From Flavobacterium pokkalii (GTDB lineage: Bacteria; Bacteroidota; Bacteroidia; Flavobacteriales; Flavobacteriaceae): 64,000 nt of DNA. Both the position numbers and the translations under genes were made by a program. The stretch is from the NCBI RefSeq assembly GCF_014596575.1, contig NZ_NASZ01000003.1:62001-126000 (forward strand), given 5' to 3'. The notes under the pieces were generated by a model, which had not been told where the DNA came from, made no database searches, and saw nothing but the letters and a program-made list of their open reading frames with translations. Positions within the stretch are counted from its first letter, which is position 1; each line of letters starts with the position of its first letter. Of the stretch, positions 18,532-26,548 are shown in pieces.

Positions 18532-18643
18532 TTCCATATCAGAAACCAAACTCAAAATAAAATTAACAAGATTTTACATATTTACTAAGTTTTCATTAAG
18601 AAGAATCTAATAATTTTACTTTCAAGTTATTAGACCTAAACCT

Positions 18644-19375
18644 ATGAAAATAAAACTACTAAGCACCTTAGTTTTTTTCAGCTCGCAAATTAGTTTCTCA
18701 CAAATAATAGGAGGAAAAGTTGTATCCAACAATTACACAATTCCAAAAGTAGATATTATCAATGCAAACTCAAAAGCACTAACTGTTTCTGATGCAAATG
18801 GTCGTTTTTCAATAGCAGCAAAAATGGATGATACTCTTACTTTTATAGCCAAAAACTATGAGCTAAAAAAAATTGTGATCAATCCATTCATAACAGATGA
18901 TACAGATTTAACTATTGAATTAACGTTAAAAGCCGAAGAATTAAAAGAAGTGATAGTTCCTAAAATTGAACACAAAATGACTTGGCTTACCAAAGAAGAA
19001 ATTGAACAAATAAAATTAAATTCTTCCCGTCCAAAACAGGACTTAAGAATTATTGATTATAAAGAATCACCTCAACTTTTTGGCATCGATTTTATTCGCA
19101 TTGGAAGACAATTCAATAAATTATTTAAAAAAGACAAAGCAACTAAATCAAAATCTCAAAATTCAAATTTTAAAAACTTCACTAAAGAAAATTGCAGTCA
19201 AACTTATTTTTTAGAAACCCTAAAATTAAAATCGGAGGAAATAGAAATATTCCTTATTTTTTGCGAAACCGATCCTAAGTCCAAAACAATCGCAGAAGAA
19301 AAAAACATTTTAAGCATAATGGATTTTTTATTCAACAAGAATCAGGAATTCAAAAAATTACAGATTTCAGAATAA
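18644..19375 (+). CDS. Secreted protein with carboxypeptidase-regulatory-like domain, paralogue 2
   Basis: A 243-residue paralogue of the preceding gene: signal peptide (cleavage near residue 20), N-terminal IIGGKVVSNNYTIPKVDIINAN and a C-terminal ...EEIEIFLIFCETDPKSKTIAEEK that lines up with the FCDFDPESKKILE segment of its neighbour. The gene is more AT- and Lys-rich. The 112-bp gap contains no clear terminator, so the two may be co-transcribed. Function is unknown. Confidence 0.75.
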   Translation: MKIKLLSTLVFFSSQISFSQIIGGKVVSNNYTIPKVDIINANSKALTVSDANGRFSIAAKMDDTLTFIAKNYELKKIVINPFITDDTDLTIELTLKAEELKEVIVPKIEHKMTWLTKEEIEQIKLNSSRPKQDLRIIDYKESPQLFGIDFIRIGRQFNKLFKKDKATKSKSQNSNFKNFTKENCSQTYFLETLKLKSEEIEIFLIFCETDPKSKTIAEEKNILSIMDFLFNKNQEFKKLQISE

Positions 19376-19424
19376 ATCACCCCTCATTAAAATTCTTATT
19401 GAAATTGTCATTGCTATTGATTTT

Positions 19425-19901
19425 TTAACGGTTCAACCACCAAATACTGGCATTCAAAACCGCCGCAAAACTCACCCAAGTCAAATAAGGAATAAACAGA
19501 TAACCCGAAATTTTATTGATTTTAGAAAATTGTAAATAAGTTTCATAAATTATCAACCATAAAAGAATAATTTCTAATCCGGCTAACATCGGATTATGCA
19601 AGCCAAAAAACAAATACGACCAAAGGGCATTTAAAGCTAACTGAATTGCAAAAACAATCAGGGCTTTTTTAACTATTTCTTTTTCAAAATCTATTCGGTT
19701 CCAAACCAATCCGGCAGCTACTCCCATCATAATATACAACAGCGTCCAAACCGGAGCAAAAACCCAATTGGGCGGATTAAAACTTGGTTTTATCAAAGTG
19801 GGATACCAATCTACAATAGCCGAACGGGTTACAATTCCGGAAAAATAACCAACAGCCAGACAAGTGACCACAACCGTGAGGATTTTTGTAATTTTATTCA
19901 T
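19425..19901 (-). CDS. tspO: TspO/MBR-family membrane protein
   Basis: A 158-residue, five-helix membrane protein of the translocator/peripheral benzodiazepine receptor family, which binds porphyrins and related ligands. Family features include W-Y-P-x-L-x-K-P-x-F-x-P-P-N (WYPTLIKPSFNPPNW), VFAPVWTLLYIMMGVAAGLVW and ALNALWSYLFFG. The ATG at 19901 is chosen over a TTG 21 bases upstream because that TTG overlaps a -7 box. It is convergent with the paralogue pair. Confidence 0.92.
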   Translation of the reverse strand: MNKITKILTVVVTCLAVGYFSGIVTRSAIVDWYPTLIKPSFNPPNWVFAPVWTLLYIMMGVAAGLVWNRIDFEKEIVKKALIVFAIQLALNALWSYLFFGLHNPMLAGLEIILLWLIIYETYLQFSKINKISGYLFIPYLTWVSFAAVLNASIWWLNR

Positions 19902-19919
19902 TATCAAAATTATTTTTGA

Positions 19920-19927
19920 CAAAAATA
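19920..19927 (-). promoter_or_regulatory. -7 box of tspO
   Basis: On the minus strand TATTTTTG is a perfect TAnnTTTG box, 18 bp before the ATG. Confidence 0.6.
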
Positions 19928-20029
19928 AGAAAACCGAACACTTTTCAGCTTACACAACATTATTTTAAAAACACTAATTATTTCGGAGTAAACGAGTAAA
20001 AAATCTGTGAATCTGCAGTTAGAAAAAAG

Positions 20030-20037
20030 TATCTTTG
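20030..20037 (+). promoter_or_regulatory. -7 box of mvaD
   Basis: TATCTTTG is a perfect -7 box, 18 bp before the ATG at 20056. The in-frame TTG at 20035 lies inside it and is unlikely to be a start. Confidence 0.7.
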
Positions 20038-20055
20038 CGACAAATTTTAGCACAA

Positions 20056-21150
20056 ATGTTTACAGCAAACGATTTTATTCCTTCCGCATATTCGCAAACT
20101 ATCGAAAACGGTTCTTTTGAATGGAGCGCACCCAGCAACATTGCGCTGGTAAAATATTGGGGAAAAAAAGCAAACCAAATTCCGGCCAATCCATCGGTGA
20201 GTTTTACTTTGAAAAATTGTAAAACCATTACCAAATTAGTTTTTACTAAAAAAAACAATTCTGAGAATTTCTCCTTTGACTTGTTATTTGAAGGAAAACC
20301 CAAAGAAGATTTCAAACCTAAAATTCAGAAATTCTTTGAACGAATTGAACAATATTTACCTTTTTTAAAAGAGTATCATTTTACGATTGACACTCAAAAT
20401 ACTTTCCCGCACAGCTCCGGAATTGCTTCTTCGGCTTCGGGAATGGCAGCTTTGGCAATGAATTTAATGAGTTTGGAAAAAGCTTTAAACCCTGAAATGA
20501 GCGAAAAGTATTTTTATCAAAAAGCTTCTTTTTTGGCGCGTTTGGGTTCCGGCAGCGCTTGTCGAAGTGTAAAAGGTCAAATCGTTGCCTGGGGAAATCA
20601 CGCTAATATTGAAGGAAGTTCGGATGAATTCGGCCTTGAATTCCCGTATTCGATTCACGAAAATTTCAAAAAATATCAGGATACTATTTTATTGGTTGAC
20701 AAAGGCGAAAAGCAGGTTTCCAGCACTGTTGGTCATGATTTAATGCACAACCATCCTTTTGCCGAAAAGCGATTTGCGCAAGCGCATAAAAACTTAGATA
20801 AATTAATAAACATTTTCGAAAACGGAAATCTGGAAGCATTTATCGAAATTGTAGAAAGCGAAGCCTTGATTTTACATGCCATGATGATGACTTCGATGCC
20901 TTATTTTATCCTGATGAAACCCAACACACTGGAAATCATCAATGCGATTTGGAAATTCCGAAAAGCAACCCAAATTCCGGTTTGTTTTACACTGGATGCC
21001 GGAGCTAACGTACATGTTTTGTATCCGGAAAATGTAAAAGACGAAGTGTTGCAATTTATTCAGAAAGAATTAGTTGGCTATTGTCAAAATGCGCAGTACA
21101 TTTGTGACGAAATTGGAGAAGGTGCTACTAAAATCAATTCATTTATTTAG
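20056..21150 (+). CDS. mvaD: Diphosphomevalonate decarboxylase
   Basis: A 364-residue GHMP-superfamily enzyme that converts mevalonate diphosphate to isopentenyl diphosphate. Signatures: SAPSNIALVKYWGKK near the N-terminus, the ATP-loop HSSGIASSASGMAALA (about 120-135) and GSGSACRSVKGQ, all typical of the decarboxylase. It heads the mevalonate cluster, with mevalonate kinase two genes downstream. The start is moved to the ATG because the upstream TTG lies in the promoter. Confidence 0.94.
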   Translation: MFTANDFIPSAYSQTIENGSFEWSAPSNIALVKYWGKKANQIPANPSVSFTLKNCKTITKLVFTKKNNSENFSFDLLFEGKPKEDFKPKIQKFFERIEQYLPFLKEYHFTIDTQNTFPHSSGIASSASGMAALAMNLMSLEKALNPEMSEKYFYQKASFLARLGSGSACRSVKGQIVAWGNHANIEGSSDEFGLEFPYSIHENFKKYQDTILLVDKGEKQVSSTVGHDLMHNHPFAEKRFAQAHKNLDKLINIFENGNLEAFIEIVESEALILHAMMMTSMPYFILMKPNTLEIINAIWKFRKATQIPVCFTLDAGANVHVLYPENVKDEVLQFIQKELVGYCQNAQYICDEIGEGATKINSFI

Positions 21151-21173
21151 TATCTTTAATGAAAAATTAGATT

Positions 21174-21392
21174 ATGGATATTCAATTAGAAAAATTAGAA
21201 CTAATAAAATTATTGGCCGAAACCAATGATGAGTCTATTATTCGGTCTATCAAATCTATTTTCAACAAGAAACAAAAAGATTTTTGGAACGATTTAACAG
21301 AGGAACAAAAATTTGAAATAGAGGAAGGAGAAAGACAAATAGAGCACGGAGAATTTATACTTTTTGAAGATTTAATTAAAAAGTACAAATAA
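21174..21392 (+). CDS. Antitoxin of a RelE/ParE-type pair
   Basis: A 72-residue acidic, helical protein ending in ...QIEHGEFILFEDLIKKYK. Its stop shares one base with the ATG of the following RelE/ParE-like gene (TAATG), the classic toxin-antitoxin arrangement. I see no named antitoxin DNA-binding motif; the C-terminal part would wrap the toxin. It lies 23 bp after mvaD, inside the isoprenoid operon. Confidence 0.75.
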   Translation: MDIQLEKLELIKLLAETNDESIIRSIKSIFNKKQKDFWNDLTEEQKFEIEEGERQIEHGEFILFEDLIKKYK

Positions 21393-21694
21393 TGAGAAGA
21401 GAGATAATCTTTTCAAAAAATGCAGAAAAAAGATTAATTGATTTATTGGATTTTTTAGAATCAAAATGGTCTTCAAAAGTTAGAGAAAAATTCATTTCAA
21501 AACTGGAAAAGTCAATTTACCTGATTAAAAATGAACCGGAAACATTTCCTAAATCAGCTATAAATACAAAAATTCATAAATGTGTTATTACAAAACAAAC
21601 TACTTTATTTTACAGCTACACAACTAAAAGAATAAATGTAGTTTCAGTTTTTGATACCAGACAAAACCCAAATAAACTAAAAGATTTAAAATAA
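21392..21694 (+). CDS. RelE/ParE-family toxin
   Basis: A 100-residue basic protein with the RelE/ParE plan: N-terminal strand (REIIFSKNAEKRL), two helices (DLLDFLESKWSSKVREKFISKLEKSIYLI), then strands with KCVITKQTTLFYSYTTKRINVVSVFDTRQNP. The last segment is the usual C-terminal FDTRQNP-type motif of Bacteroidota members. Such toxins cleave mRNA on the ribosome or poison gyrase; which applies is not visible. Its stop is 2 bases before the mevalonate kinase start. Confidence 0.82.
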   Translation: MRREIIFSKNAEKRLIDLLDFLESKWSSKVREKFISKLEKSIYLIKNEPETFPKSAINTKIHKCVITKQTTLFYSYTTKRINVVSVFDTRQNPNKLKDLK

Positions 21695-21696
21695 AT

Positions 21697-22635
21697 ATGA
21701 AAGGACCTTTATTTTATTCAAAAATATTACTCTTTGGTGAATATGGAATTATCCGTGATTCGAAAGGGCTTTCTATTCCGTATAATTTTTATAACGGAGC
21801 CTTGAAAAAAAATGAAAATCCTTCGGCAGAGGCTTTAGCTTCGAACGCCAGTTTAAAGCGTTTTGCTGATTATTTAGAAAAATTGGAAAACGAAAAAACC
21901 AATTTGGTTTCTTTTGATTTACCATCTTTAAAAAACGACATTGATACGGGAATGTATTTTGATTCCAGTATCCCGCAGGGTTACGGAGTTGGAAGCAGCG
22001 GCGCTTTGGTTGCTGCTATTTACGACAAATATGCGTTGAACAAAATCACCGTTTTAGAAAATTTAACCCGTGAAAAATTATTAGAGTTAAAAAATATATT
22101 TTCTCAAATGGAGAGTTTTTTCCACGGAAAAAGCTCCGGATTGGATCCTTTAAACAGCTATTTGAGTATTCCAATTTTAATTAACTCCAAAGATCACATT
22201 GAAGCAACAGGAATTCCTACCCAAAGTTTCGATGGCAAAGCTGCCGTTTTCCTTTTAGATTCCGGAATTATTGGCGAAACAGCCCCAATGATTAACATTT
22301 TTATGGAAAACCTGAAAGACAAAGGATTCCGCGCTATGTTAAAAAATCAGTTTGTTAAATATACCGATGCCTGTGTGGAAAATTTCCTTGGAGGCGATAT
22401 GAAATCATTGTTCAGCAATACCAAAAAATTGTCCCGTGTGGTTTTGAATCATTTCAAACCAATGATTCCGGAACAGTTTCATGAAATTTGGCAAAAAGGA
22501 ATTGAAACTAATGACTACTATTTAAAACTTTGCGGTTCCGGAGGCGGCGGTTACATCCTTGGTTTTACCGAAGATTTAGAACGTGCCAAAGCTTCTCTAA
22601 AAGATTATAAACTGGAAGTTGTTTATCAGTTTTAA
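21697..22635 (+). CDS. Mevalonate kinase-like GHMP kinase
   Basis: A 312-residue GHMP kinase, most likely mevalonate kinase. Seen: SKILLFGEYGIIRDSKGLSIP (start motif), the phosphate loop PQGYGVGSSGALVAAIY (about 91-107), a SGLDPLNSYLS segment with the catalytic Asp, and the C-terminal GSGGGGYILGF loop. It belongs with mvaD, although the toxin pair now lies between them. A strong terminator hairpin follows. Phosphomevalonate kinase is a less likely alternative. Confidence 0.85.
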   Translation: MKGPLFYSKILLFGEYGIIRDSKGLSIPYNFYNGALKKNENPSAEALASNASLKRFADYLEKLENEKTNLVSFDLPSLKNDIDTGMYFDSSIPQGYGVGSSGALVAAIYDKYALNKITVLENLTREKLLELKNIFSQMESFFHGKSSGLDPLNSYLSIPILINSKDHIEATGIPTQSFDGKAAVFLLDSGIIGETAPMINIFMENLKDKGFRAMLKNQFVKYTDACVENFLGGDMKSLFSNTKKLSRVVLNHFKPMIPEQFHEIWQKGIETNDYYLKLCGSGGGGYILGFTEDLERAKASLKDYKLEVVYQF

Positions 22636-22650
22636 AAAAACTTCATTCTG

Positions 22651-22694
22651 ACACCAATAAAGCATTAGATAACTGATGCTTTATTGGTGTTTTC
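22651..22694 (+). terminator. Terminator after the mevalonate kinase gene
   Basis: A perfect 15-bp stem (22651-22665 with 22676-22690) with a 10-nt loop, followed by a short T-rich tail. It separates the mevalonate genes from the histidine kinase. Confidence 0.8.
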
Positions 22695-22836
22695 ATTTAA
22701 CTAAGGAAAAACATTTCCACTTCTAATCAATAGTTTTTATTTCACTAAACAAATTGATAAATTCTTACATTTCAATCAAAAAAACGATGTATCTTTAAGT
22801 TACAGTTTTCATTTGTTAAACTAAAATAAAAACGAT

Positions 22837-24273
22837 ATGCTTAACAATACGCTCCTCAAAAAAATTAAGCTAGGCAATGTTTTCATTCCGTTACTAATCG
22901 TTACTCTTTCCTGCACTTTACTAATAATAAGTAATTATTTTACCATAAAAATTCTGTCAGCTTCCAGAGCCTATATTAATGGAGAATCACATTATTCCAA
23001 AGGACAAAATAATGCAACACGTCACTTAACCACTTATCTTTTTACCAAAGATGTTACCGAATGGAAATCTTTCAATAGAGAACTTAATGTTCCTTATGGA
23101 GACCAAATTGCCCGAATGGGTTTACTCAAAAATGCACCAATAGAAACAGTGGAAGCCGGCCTTAGAGCAGGACGAAACAATCCTAAAGACTTTGACGACT
23201 TAATTTGGCTTTTTAAAAATTTCAAATCGGTTTCTTTTTTTGAAAAAGCAATAAAAGAATGGAAAAAAGGAGATTTATTAATTGAAGAATTAAATCTTTT
23301 AGGACAGGAAGTGCATCAAAAAACAACCACAAACAATTTAAGTAGTACTGACCAACAAGACATTCTAAAAAAAATTAGCCGATTAAGTATTAAAATTAAT
23401 CAACACGAAAGAGCTTTTTCGGAAAAACTGAGTTCAGGCTCACGTGCTATCAAAAGCCTTCTTTTAATAATCAATATTTTTTTTTCACTAATTATTATTG
23501 GAAGTGTCAGTATTTATTATCTGGTAATAGTTAACCGACTGAAACGTTCCAAAACAGAAACCGAGGAAACTAACAAAAACCTGACTATCGTCAACACCGA
23601 ACTGGACAAATTTGTGTACAGTGCCTCACATGATTTAAGATCGCCAATTTCTTCTTTAAAAGGATTAATCGAAATCATGAATACCGAAAACAACATTACT
23701 CAATTGCGTGCATATTTGGCACTTATGAATCAAAATCTGGATAAACAAGACCAATTTATAAAAGACATCATTAATTATTCCAGAAATAAAAAAGCCAAAA
23801 TGACTATAACCAATGTAAGTCTAGTGCAAATAATAGAAGATGCCATCAGCCTAAATCAATACAGACAGGAAACCCAGCAAATAAAAATTAACAAAACACT
23901 GCATATTGACAACATTCTTAGCGATGAATTGAAACTAAAAACCATCATCAACAATTTACTGACTAATGCTATCAAATATTCGGATAACGGAAAAGAAAAT
24001 CGCTACATAACCATCAACACTTATGAAGACCATCAGAGTAATAAAATTGTAATTTCTGATAACGGCATTGGAATAAAACCGGAATACCAACAAAAAATAT
24101 TTGATATGTTTTTTGTAACCAATAATAACAACAAAGGCACCGGTTTGGGACTTTATCTGGTAAAAGACGCTATCAAAGCACTTAACGGAACTATCGAAAT
24201 CTCTTCAAAAATTGACATTGGCACAAAATTCACCATAAATTTGCCTAAAAAATACGATTCTCTCATCTTGTAA
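22837..24273 (+). CDS. Membrane sensor histidine kinase
   Basis: A 478-residue orphan kinase. Transmembrane helices at about 15-37 and 207-232 bracket a roughly 165-residue helical periplasmic sensor with CHASE3-like appearance. A short cytoplasmic coiled segment leads to HisKA with His265 (YSASHDLRSPISSLKGLIEIM), then HATPase with NNLLTNAIKYSDNG, DNGIGI and GTGLGLYLVKDA. No response regulator is adjacent. It lies between mevalonate kinase and the UbiA gene and is separated from the former by a terminator, so it seems to have its own promoter (a TATCTTTA near 22790 is a weak candidate). Confidence 0.92.
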   Translation: MLNNTLLKKIKLGNVFIPLLIVTLSCTLLIISNYFTIKILSASRAYINGESHYSKGQNNATRHLTTYLFTKDVTEWKSFNRELNVPYGDQIARMGLLKNAPIETVEAGLRAGRNNPKDFDDLIWLFKNFKSVSFFEKAIKEWKKGDLLIEELNLLGQEVHQKTTTNNLSSTDQQDILKKISRLSIKINQHERAFSEKLSSGSRAIKSLLLIINIFFSLIIIGSVSIYYLVIVNRLKRSKTETEETNKNLTIVNTELDKFVYSASHDLRSPISSLKGLIEIMNTENNITQLRAYLALMNQNLDKQDQFIKDIINYSRNKKAKMTITNVSLVQIIEDAISLNQYRQETQQIKINKTLHIDNILSDELKLKTIINNLLTNAIKYSDNGKENRYITINTYEDHQSNKIVISDNGIGIKPEYQQKIFDMFFVTNNNNKGTGLGLYLVKDAIKALNGTIEISSKIDIGTKFTINLPKKYDSLIL

Positions 24274-24406
24274 TCCCAATAATGGAACTCATAATTATTA
24301 GTTATTTTATTCAATTGAAGTGTATTTTAAAAAACAAACCCTTAAATTTGATTTAAAAATTACTCTTTCGGTAAATCACGACAAATCAATTGACTAAAAA
24401 ACAGTA

Positions 24407-25363
24407 ATGTTTAGTAGAAAAAACAGACTCTTAGCGTTAAAAATTATCAGTTTGTTCTCTGTAGTTAGAGGCTACAATATTCCAATTATCATTCTGGCGC
24501 AATACTTATCGGCCATATTTATTCTGGCTCCCGAAATAAGGGCTTTGGATATTTTACTGGATTTCAACCTGTTTTTAATTGTTTTTACTTCCTCGTTAAC
24601 CATTGCTTCAGGCTACATCATCAATAACTTTTACGACAGTAAAAAAGATTTAATCAATCGTCCTAATAAATCGATGCTGGATCGATTGGTAAGTCAGTCA
24701 ACCAAACTTAAAGTTTATTTTAGCCTAAACTTTATTGTAGCTATCATTGCCTGGTTTATTTCCTGGCGGGCTTTATTATTTTTTTCTGTGTATATTTTTT
24801 TGATTTGGTTTTATTCCCATAAAATCAAAAGATACCCTTTAATTGGAAATCTCATAGCCGCATTAATGGCAGTATTGCCTTTTTTTGCCATTTTGCTGTA
24901 TTATTACACGAAACTGCCTTTGTACGAAATTGAAAGTTACAAAAGCCAGTTCATGGTTATTTTTGCCCACGCCACATTTTTATTTTTATTGTTACTCATT
25001 AGGGAGATGATTAAAGATTTAGAAAACATCAAAGGTGATATTGCCGACAATTACCAAACCATTCCGGTACTTTACGGCGAGCAGACTTCTAAAAAAATAA
25101 TTACTTTATTAACCTTTTTAACATTATTCCCTATTTACATTTTAATCGAAATTTACGATGTAGGCTACATGGACATCTATTTTTATTCCAGCCTGATTAT
25201 CCTGATTTTTTTCCTGATGTATTTATGGAAATCCTCGACTAAAATCCAGTTCTTGATACTTCATAACGTACTGAAATTTCTAATCGTATCGGGAGTTTTT
25301 TGTATCGTATTGATTGACCCGAACGTTTTATGGCATGGTAAAAAATTACTATTGTCGTTTTAA
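24407..25363 (+). CDS. UbiA-family prenyltransferase (GGGP-type candidate)
   Basis: A 318-residue membrane enzyme with about nine helices. The first Asp-rich motif is NNFYDSKKD (about 74-82) followed by NRP; the second is near EMIKDLENIKGD (about 200-211). UbiA enzymes transfer a polyprenyl chain to an acceptor. In flavobacteria the homologue in the same place (mvaD-kinase-ubiA-rluB) is usually annotated as geranylgeranylglycerol-phosphate geranylgeranyltransferase; the acceptor cannot be read from sequence. Confidence 0.85.
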   Translation: MFSRKNRLLALKIISLFSVVRGYNIPIIILAQYLSAIFILAPEIRALDILLDFNLFLIVFTSSLTIASGYIINNFYDSKKDLINRPNKSMLDRLVSQSTKLKVYFSLNFIVAIIAWFISWRALLFFSVYIFLIWFYSHKIKRYPLIGNLIAALMAVLPFFAILLYYYTKLPLYEIESYKSQFMVIFAHATFLFLLLLIREMIKDLENIKGDIADNYQTIPVLYGEQTSKKIITLLTFLTLFPIYILIEIYDVGYMDIYFYSSLIILIFFLMYLWKSSTKIQFLILHNVLKFLIVSGVFCIVLIDPNVLWHGKKLLLSF

Positions 25364-25451
25364 AAAAAGTCATAATTAACAAAAACCACTTTTTCTAAAC
25401 ACACTTTCAGTTTTATAATTTCCTTTTATCACTTAGCAATCATATAAATAG

Positions 25452-25459
25452 TATCTTTG
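25452..25459 (+). promoter_or_regulatory. -7 box of rluB
   Basis: TATCTTTG is a perfect -7 box, 18 bp before the ATG at 25478. The in-frame TTG at 25457 falls inside it. Confidence 0.7.
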
Positions 25460-25477
25460 CAAAAATTATCTACGATT

Positions 25478-26386
25478 ATGAATAATAAGGAAGGCAATAA
25501 TAAAAGAGGTGGTTCCAGACCAAATAGTTCCAGACCAAGCTCTAACAAGCCGAAAGCTGCGTTGCCAAAAAGAGCACAAAGCCCTAAAAAAGCAAAAACA
25601 CATACAAAAGCTACTGAAGTTTCTTCAAATAAAGTTGAGAAAAAACCAAATCCAACTGCTAAAAGACCAAAAGCAAAAGACGAAATTCGTTTAAACAAAT
25701 ACATCTCAAATTCAGGAGTTTGTTCCCGACGTGATGCCGATATTTACATCCAGTCAGGAAATGTAAAAGTCAATGGAGTTCCGGTAACCGAAATGGGTTA
25801 TTTAGTAAAACCAGGCGATGTAGTAAACTTTGACGGCGTAACCTTAACCCCTGAAAAGAAAGTTTATATTTTATTGAACAAACCTAAAAACTTCACCACT
25901 GCTCTTGACGAAGGTCAGGAATACCGCAATGTATTAGAATTAGTAAAAGGTTCTACCACTTCTAAAATTGCAGCTGTGGGAAGAATGGACAAAAATACAA
26001 CCGGTCTTTTATTGTTCACAAATGACACCGATTTGATTCGTAAATTTTCGCTTCCTAATCAAAAATCATCCAAAATATATCAGGTTTCTTTAGATAAAAA
26101 TCTAAAATTTGAAGATTTGGAAAAAATCACCAAAGGTTTGTTTATTGATGGTCATCGTGTTTTTGTAGAAGAAGTAAGCTACATTGAAGGAGAAGCCAAA
26201 AGCGAAATTGGACTTAAACTAAAAACTTCCAATATCAAAGTTGTTCGTAACATTTTTGAACATTTAGATTATGATGTTTTAAGAGTAGATCGCGTTGCCT
26301 TTGCTGGATTGACCAAAAAGAATTTACCACGCGGTAACTGGAGACTCCTTACCGATCAGGAAATCATTAATATCAAGAACGCTTAA
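25478..26386 (+). CDS. rluB: RluB/RsuA-type rRNA pseudouridine synthase
   Basis: A 302-residue enzyme that isomerises uridine in ribosomal RNA. The first about 65 residues are a basic, low-complexity tail common in Bacteroidota homologues. An S4 RNA-binding domain follows (about 70-130: IRLNKYISNSGVCSRRDADIYIQSG), then the catalytic domain with GRMDKNTTGLLLFTND, which holds the catalytic Asp. The start is at the ATG because the upstream TTG is within the -7 box. A strong terminator follows. RluB versus RsuA or RluF specificity is not certain. Confidence 0.9.
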   Translation: MNNKEGNNKRGGSRPNSSRPSSNKPKAALPKRAQSPKKAKTHTKATEVSSNKVEKKPNPTAKRPKAKDEIRLNKYISNSGVCSRRDADIYIQSGNVKVNGVPVTEMGYLVKPGDVVNFDGVTLTPEKKVYILLNKPKNFTTALDEGQEYRNVLELVKGSTTSKIAAVGRMDKNTTGLLLFTNDTDLIRKFSLPNQKSSKIYQVSLDKNLKFEDLEKITKGLFIDGHRVFVEEVSYIEGEAKSEIGLKLKTSNIKVVRNIFEHLDYDVLRVDRVAFAGLTKKNLPRGNWRLLTDQEIINIKNA

Positions 26387-26405
26387 AGTTCTTCCTAATA
26401 TTTTT

Positions 26406-26449
26406 AAAAAAAGGCTGCTTTAGAATAATTCTGAAGCGGCCTTTTTTTT
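26406..26449 (+). terminator. Terminator after rluB
   Basis: A long hairpin (left arm 26406-26425, right arm to 26449) with two G-U wobbles is followed by a run of T. The left arm starts with A, so it may also work for minus-strand transcription. Confidence 0.8.
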
Positions 26450-26489
26450 GGTTAGTCTGAGATTAAAATAAAGGTTTAATAGTCAAAAT

Positions 26490-26517
26490 AAAAAAACCGC
26501 TCCAATACAGGAACGGT
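26490..26517 (-). terminator. Terminator of the large minus-strand PUL operon
   Basis: ACCG-C-TCC / GGA-A-CGGT arms (26496-26503 and 26510-26517, one mismatch) form a hairpin that on the minus strand runs into seven T at 26496-26490. It lies 32 bp downstream of the last susD stop. Confidence 0.75.
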
Positions 26518-26548
26518 CTTTTACTACTATATTATTATTATTTAAATT

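Noticed and set aside
25429..25704. Minus-strand ORF opposite the start of rluB
   Set aside because: It is the complement of the low-complexity basic tail of rluB.
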